NCBI GenBank assembly: GCA_947630465.1
Contig: CANRHT010000071.1
Span: 1 to 9,608 of the forward strand
DNA length: 9,608 bases
Origin: an uncultured Pseudomonadaceae bacterium
GTDB lineage: Bacteria; Pseudomonadota; Gammaproteobacteria; Pseudomonadales; Pseudomonadaceae
Direction: 5' to 3'
Under the pieces are notes generated by a model. The model searched no databases, was not told where the DNA came from, and saw only the letters and a program-made list of their open reading frames with translations. This document shows positions 6,353 to 9,608 of this stretch, piece after piece. Made by a program: the position numbers and the translations under genes. Within the stretch, counting starts at the first letter, position 1. Each line of letters begins with the position of its first letter.

Positions 6353-8158
6353 TTAGTAACTTAGAGCAAAATCTTCTACTGCCATATCCATCAAATTATC
6401 AGCACCTGACAACATGGCCGCCACATGGGTACGGGTGCGTGGTAACAAGCGTGCATAATAGAAGCGTGCGGTTTGCAACTTGGCCCGGTAGAAGGCTTCT
6501 TCATCGGTGCCAGCAGCTAGCTTCTCAGCAGCAACCCGAGCAATGTCAGCCCAGAAGTACGCTAAGCAGGCGTAACCGCAATACATCAGGTAATCCACCG
6601 AGGCGGCACCCACTTCTTCGCGGTCTTTCATCGCTGCCATCCCAACTTTCATAGTGATTTCGCCCCACTCCTTGTTGATTTCAGCAAGCGGTGTGACGAA
6701 TTCTTGAATGGCTGCGTTGCTTTCATTGGCTTTACAGAACTTATGCACAATTTTGGTAAAGCCTTTCAGTGCTTCACCTTGGGTCATCAGTACTTTACGA
6801 CCGAGTAAATCGAGTGCTTGAATGCCAGTAGTACCTTCATATAAACAAGCAATGCGGCTGTCGCGTACGTTTTGCTCCATACCCCATTCGGAAATATAAC
6901 CGTGACCACCGTAGACTTGCAGACCATGGTTGGCGGCTTCAAAGCCCACTTCAGTCATAAAGGCTTTAGCGATCGGAGTTAAGAAGGCCAACATCGCGTC
7001 AGCAGCGACACGGGCTTCCTCGTCGGTGCTGCGTTGCATCACATCAACCTGCTGTGCTGCGTAGTACAGCATGGCACGGTTGCCTTCGGTCAGAGCTTTG
7101 ATGGTTAACAGCATGCGGCGTACATCAGGATGCACGATGATGGGATCTGCTGCTTTTTCTGGTGCTTTAGCGCCAGTTAATGAGCGCATTTGCAAACGGT
7201 CACGGGCGTATTCAATCGCACCTTGGAAAGCCACTTCTGCGTGGGCTAAACCTTGCAGTGCAGTACCAATACGTGCGGTATTCATAAAGGTGAACATGCA
7301 GTTCAAACCTTTGTTTTCTGGGCCAATCAAAAAGCCTTTAGCACCATCAAAATTCATCACACAAGTGGAGTTACCGTGAATGCCCATTTTGTGTTCGATT
7401 GAGCCACACTGCACGCCGTTGCGCTCACCCACGCCACCTTCAGCGTTAGGTAAGAACTTGGGAACGATAAACAGTGAGATACCCTTAGTACCTTCCGGTG
7501 CGCCAGCAATACGGGCAATAACAATATGTACAATGTTGTCAGCGAGGTCATGCTCACCGGCTGAAATAAAGATTTTAGTACCGGTAATGGCATAGCTGCC
7601 GTCGTCTTGCGGCTCAGCTTTAGTGCGCAACATACCCAAGTCAGTACCACAATGCGGTTCGGTTAAGCACATGGTGCCTGTCCACTCACCCGATACTAAT
7701 TTGGTCATATAGGTTGCTTGCTGCTCTTCGGTACCGTGCGCGTGCAACGTATTCATCGCACCGTGAGACAGTCCAGGGTACATCCCCCAAGACCAGTTCG
7801 CTTGACCGACCATTTCACTGATAGAGATTCCTAAAGACTCAGGTAAACCTTGTCCGCCGTGCTCTGCATCATGCGCAAGGCTGGGCCAGCCACCTTCAAC
7901 GTACTGTTGGTAAGCGTCTTTAAAACCTGTGGGTGTCTTCACGCCATCTGCTGACCATGTACAGCCTTCGGTATCGCCGACGCGGTTCAGTGGAGCAATG
8001 ACGTTTTCACAAAATTTTGCGCCTTCTTCAAGAATAGCGCTGACCATATCTGGCGTGGCATCTTCGCAGCCCGGCAGATTGGCATAATGTTCTGGGTAAC
8101 CTAAGAGTTCATCACGCACGAAACGGATATCACGCAAGGGTGCTTTATATTCAGCCAT
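6353..8158 (-). CDS. Acyl-CoA dehydrogenase, ~600-residue FadE/DmdC-like family (copy 2)
   Basis: A 601-residue paralogue of the gene just downstream, with the same layout. It has the N-terminal extension [14 protein letters not shown], signature [30 protein letters not shown], the catalytic Glu441 in LYEGTTGIQ and the C-terminal helical domain ([19 protein letters not shown]). It should oxidise acyl-CoA with FAD and ETF in fatty acid breakdown. The active-site loop differs slightly from copy 1 (YEGTT against YEGTN), and the N-terminal regions diverge, which suggests different chain-length preference. The start at 8158 has GAGG nine bases upstream. The leader is long (a PsrA-type palindrome lies 108 bases before the start) and holds a hairpin. 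PsrA control by long-chain fatty acids would fit the enzyme. The exact substrate is not known. Confidence 0.95.
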   Translation of the reverse strand: MAEYKAPLRDIRFVRDELLGYPEHYANLPGCEDATPDMVSAILEEGAKFCENVIAPLNRVGDTEGCTWSADGVKTPTGFKDAYQQYVEGGWPSLAHDAEHGGQGLPESLGISISEMVGQANWSWGMYPGLSHGAMNTLHAHGTEEQQATYMTKLVSGEWTGTMCLTEPHCGTDLGMLRTKAEPQDDGSYAITGTKIFISAGEHDLADNIVHIVIARIAGAPEGTKGISLFIVPKFLPNAEGGVGERNGVQCGSIEHKMGIHGNSTCVMNFDGAKGFLIGPENKGLNCMFTFMNTARIGTALQGLAHAEVAFQGAIEYARDRLQMRSLTGAKAPEKAADPIIVHPDVRRMLLTIKALTEGNRAMLYYAAQQVDVMQRSTDEEARVAADAMLAFLTPIAKAFMTEVGFEAANHGLQVYGGHGYISEWGMEQNVRDSRIACLYEGTTGIQALDLLGRKVLMTQGEALKGFTKIVHKFCKANESNAAIQEFVTPLAEINKEWGEITMKVGMAAMKDREEVGAASVDYLMYCGYACLAYFWADIARVAAEKLAAGTDEEAFYRAKLQTARFYYARLLPRTRTHVAAMLSGADNLMDMAVEDFALSY

Positions 8159-8188
8159 GGCTATGGACCTCTACTTTATTATTGGATG

Positions 8189-8213
8189 GGCCTATACGGC
8201 ATTAGAGTAGGCC
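8189..8213. other. Hairpin in the leader of acyl-CoA dehydrogenase copy 2
   Basis: GGCCTA (8189-8194) pairs with TAGGCC (8208-8213) around a 13-base loop, between the likely promoter and the ribosome site. On the + strand T5 follows (8216-8220), so it could also stop antisense transcription. There is no sign of a known riboswitch. Confidence 0.4.
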
Positions 8214-8242
8214 AGTTTTTCGTTGCGCATTGGATATTGAGA

Positions 8243-8269
8243 AAGATACGCGCATCTGAATGTAATCAA
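8243..8269 (-). promoter_or_regulatory. Candidate sigma-70 promoter for acyl-CoA dehydrogenase copy 2
   Basis: On the - strand TTGATT (8264-8269) and TATCTT (8243-8248) are separated by 15 bases, a short but usable spacer. The -35 overlaps the PsrA-type palindrome, so binding there would block polymerase. Matches to consensus are partial. Confidence 0.35.
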
Positions 8270-8281
8270 ACGACTGTTTGA
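8266..8281. promoter_or_regulatory. PsrA-type operator
   Basis: TCAAACGACTGTTTGA is a perfect 6-base inverted repeat with a 4-base centre. It fits the published PsrA pattern G/C-AAAC-N2-4-GTTT-G/C. PsrA is a TetR-family repressor in Pseudomonas, released by long-chain acyl compounds, that controls beta-oxidation genes. Its place over the likely -35 of a fatty acyl-CoA dehydrogenase gene supports a real site. No psrA gene is in the window. Confidence 0.65.
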
Positions 8282-8328
8282 AAGTTACGGTGCCAAAGGA
8301 TTCTTGTCAAGCACCGACGGGTAACTTT
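8281..8328. terminator. Terminator-like hairpin after the small flagellar-like gene
   Basis: AAAGTTAC (8281-8288) pairs with GTAACTTT (8321-8328) and GGTGC (8289-8293) with GCACC (8311-8315), leaving a 5-base bulge and a 17-base loop. It starts 14 bases after the small gene's stop codon (- strand). The tail on the - strand is only TTTC, so termination may be partial. Its far end touches the PsrA-type palindrome. Confidence 0.45.
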
Positions 8329-8342
8329 ATTTAAATTTTTAG

Positions 8343-8612
8343 TTAAGCTTGAATATCAATCAAAGTACCCAGCGACTCATCTGCTGTTTTTAATACTTTA
8401 GCGCCGAGCTCGCTCATTTGTTTTGCTTGCTCAAGTTGCATGAGTTGCTCAGTGATATTGGCCAGATCTAAGGCAGGTGCCGCTACAGCTGCGGGAGTGC
8501 TGGCCGCATTACTACTGGTTGTGGCAATCGCTTGCGCAGCATTGGCCAATTGCTCTTGGCCGGTTTTAATGGCGGAGAGACCCGCGGAAAATACAGTGGG
8601 TGAAATTTGCAT
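8343..8612 (-). CDS. Small flagellar rod/hook-like protein (89 aa), function unknown
   Basis: The protein has no signal peptide or membrane segment. Residues 8-30 (FSAGLSAIKTGQEQLANAAQAIA) resemble the N-terminal helix of flagellar axial proteins (ALSGLNAAQ...NNIAN). The end (residues 69-89, with KVLKTADESLGTLIDIQA) resembles their C-terminal helix. A short Ala/Ser/Thr-rich stretch stands in place of the large middle. In rod and hook proteins these two ends pack into the D0 coiled-coil core. Similar small proteins, from memory, occur in Pseudomonas genomes with various flagellar labels. The start at 8612 has a perfect AGGAGG four bases upstream. A TATACT on the - strand (8662-8667) may be its -10, giving a transcript that opens with a hairpin. 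No other flagellar gene is in the window. Coding is likely; the role is unknown. Confidence 0.75.
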   Translation of the reverse strand: MQISPTVFSAGLSAIKTGQEQLANAAQAIATTSSNAASTPAAVAAPALDLANITEQLMQLEQAKQMSELGAKVLKTADESLGTLIDIQA

Positions 8613-8623
8613 ATGGCCTCCTA

Positions 8624-8652
8624 TTGCAGACTGTGCATATCAGTCTATGCAA
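8624..8652 (-). promoter_or_regulatory. Leader hairpin just before the ribosome site of the small flagellar-like gene
   Basis: TTGC (8624-8627) pairs with GCAA (8649-8652), and AGACTG (8628-8633) with CAGTCT (8641-8646), with a 2-base bulge and a 7-base loop. It ends one base before TAGGAGG. If the TATACT at 8662-8667 is the -10, transcription would start about three bases before the stem, so the mRNA would begin with this hairpin. It could stabilise the mRNA or be a protein-binding palindrome. Confidence 0.45.
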
Positions 8653-8699
8653 TGTGTTTTTAGTATAGAGCAAAATAGCCGACTGTATAGCGCAGCCGA

Positions 8700-9590
8700 T
8701 TAAAGGCTGTTGATTAACCATTGCGCCAGTTCTTGCGCGCGTTGTGTGGCGTGATTTTTACGGGTTAACAAGACTAAATTGGCTGAGGTTTGCACAAAGC
8801 CCCAAGGTGCAATCAAGCGGCCATTCGCGATATCGCTACGTACTAAATGCTCGGGTGCTATCGCCACGCCAAGTCCGGCTACAGCGGCTTCAAGTAAATA
8901 ATATAAATGCTCAAAGCCCTGTGCATAACGTAGATCAGTAGCGGCGACATGCTGAGCTTGTGCCCATTGAGGCCAGGCTTGTGGGCGTGAGTGAGTAAAC
9001 AATAAGGGTTCGCTCAGTAATTGCGCGGCACTGGCATTACTGAAGGTTGCGGCATATTGATAGCGTGGACTTAATACCGGGCCAATGCGTTCGCTGTCTA
9101 AAATATAGGCGTGCATATTGTCTGGGCAGGCTTGGTCTAAAAACATCAGGCTGGCGTCAGCGTCAGCATGCTGCAGGTTGTGATCATCGCCGGTATTGGT
9201 AATCACCTGTAAACGCAGATCAGGTAAATCATGCTGTAAGCGCTCAAGGCGCGGAATCAACCAACGCGCTAATAAGCTGCCTGGGCAAGCCAGCACAAAA
9301 GGGGCTTGCTGTTGCTGCTGGCGCAATTCAGCACAGGCGCTGTGCAGTTGGCTAAAGGCATGATGGCTGGCTTCATACAACTGCAGCCCTGAATCTGTGA
9401 GTTTAATGCCACGCCCTTGTTTGCTAATCAGCTGCAGGCCTAACTGTTCTTCGAGTTGTTTGACTTGGCGGCTGACAGCACCGTGGGTGACATGCAGTTC
9501 TTTTGCGGCAAGGGTTATACTTTGTAAGCGCGCACAGGCTTCAAAGGCTTTTAAGGCATTGAGCGAGGGTAAGTTAAAATGATCAGACAT
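8700..9590 (-). CDS. LysR-type transcriptional regulator (GcvA-like subgroup)
   Basis: This is a 296-residue LysR-family regulator of normal length. The N-terminal winged helix-turn-helix covers residues 8-66: LPSLNALKAFEACARL, then LAAKELHVTHGAVSRQVKQLEEQLG (recognition helix around THGAVSRQV) and GRGIKLTDSG. The opening LPSLNALKAFE is typical of the GcvA-like subgroup. A linker with a Gln run (RQQQQQAP) leads into the effector-binding domain from about residue 96, ending in AAVAGLGVAIAPEHLV and APWGF, common in this fold. The start at 9590 has AGGA eight bases upstream. LysR regulators usually control a divergent neighbour, which would lie beyond the right window edge. It may instead be read through into the small gene 87 bases downstream. 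The effector and targets cannot be told from sequence. Confidence 0.93.
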   Translation of the reverse strand: MSDHFNLPSLNALKAFEACARLQSITLAAKELHVTHGAVSRQVKQLEEQLGLQLISKQGRGIKLTDSGLQLYEASHHAFSQLHSACAELRQQQQQAPFVLACPGSLLARWLIPRLERLQHDLPDLRLQVITNTGDDHNLQHADADASLMFLDQACPDNMHAYILDSERIGPVLSPRYQYAATFSNASAAQLLSEPLLFTHSRPQAWPQWAQAQHVAATDLRYAQGFEHLYYLLEAAVAGLGVAIAPEHLVRSDIANGRLIAPWGFVQTSANLVLLTRKNHATQRAQELAQWLINSL

Positions 9591-9608
9591 GTGAGTTTTC
9601 CTAACCTA

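Noticed and set aside
6349..6654. Open frame of 101 codons on the + strand across the end of acyl-CoA dehydrogenase copy 2
   Set aside because: Composition is typical of a reverse-strand shadow; the opposite strand is firmly coding.
8282..8298. Sigma-54-like TTGGCAC on the - strand
   Set aside because: The -12 element is wrong (CTTT instead of TTGC at the needed spacing), and the sequence is explained as one arm of the 8281-8328 hairpin.
8696..8703. GCCGATTA resembling a FliA (flagellar sigma) -10 on the + strand
   Set aside because: Wrong strand for the small flagellar-like gene, no TAAA-type -35 at the right distance, and it overlaps the end of the LysR gene.
8440..8703. Open frame on the + strand with a hydrophobic N-terminus, opposite the small flagellar-like gene
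   Set aside because: The - strand frame has a perfect ribosome site and family-like ends; the hydrophobic stretch is the complement of Ala/Ser/Thr codons.
8693..8709. CAGCC-N7-GGCTG hairpin at the LysR stop codon
   Set aside because: Only 5 base pairs and no T tract on the - strand, so not a supportable terminator.

Overview
The window looks like a chromosomal stretch from a gammaproteobacterium of the Pseudomonas group with moderate, not high, GC. HemE, the paired ~600-residue acyl-CoA dehydrogenases, the small secreted protein and the PsrA-type operator all resemble their Pseudomonas counterparts from memory. No genus can be fixed without a search. There are no RNA genes, insertion sequences, phage genes or CRISPR arrays.

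Left part (1-2182, + strand): the 3' end of an operon for aryl polyene pigment synthesis. It comprises a truncated 3-ketoacyl-ACP reductase (ApeQ type) translationally coupled to a ketosynthase (ApeR type). A separate small gene for a secreted, two-cysteine protein of unknown function follows. A bidirectional terminator closes this block against hemE.

Middle (2244-4338): hemE (haem synthesis, - strand) and msrA (methionine sulfoxide repair, + strand) diverge from a gap rich in short inverted repeats. msrA ends at a terminator. The convergent gap after it holds an inverted repeat, a perfect TGTGA-N6-TCACA palindrome (CRP/Vfr type) and a long hairpin that probably ends the next gene on the - strand.

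Right part (4339-9590, all - strand): in transcription order, a LysR-type regulator, an 89-residue protein that looks like the two ends of a flagellar rod/hook protein without the middle, and two paralogous acyl-CoA dehydrogenases. A strong terminator separates the two dehydrogenases, so they are probably independent units. The upstream one has a near-perfect PsrA-type operator on its likely promoter, which fits control by long-chain fatty acids. The downstream one has different palindromes.

Most of the window is ordinary metabolism. The points most worth a second look are the mini flagellar-like protein and its leader hairpin, the PsrA-type site, the CRP-type site in a convergent gap, and an MsrA lacking the usual last recycling cysteine. 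I found no convincing new multi-gene system.
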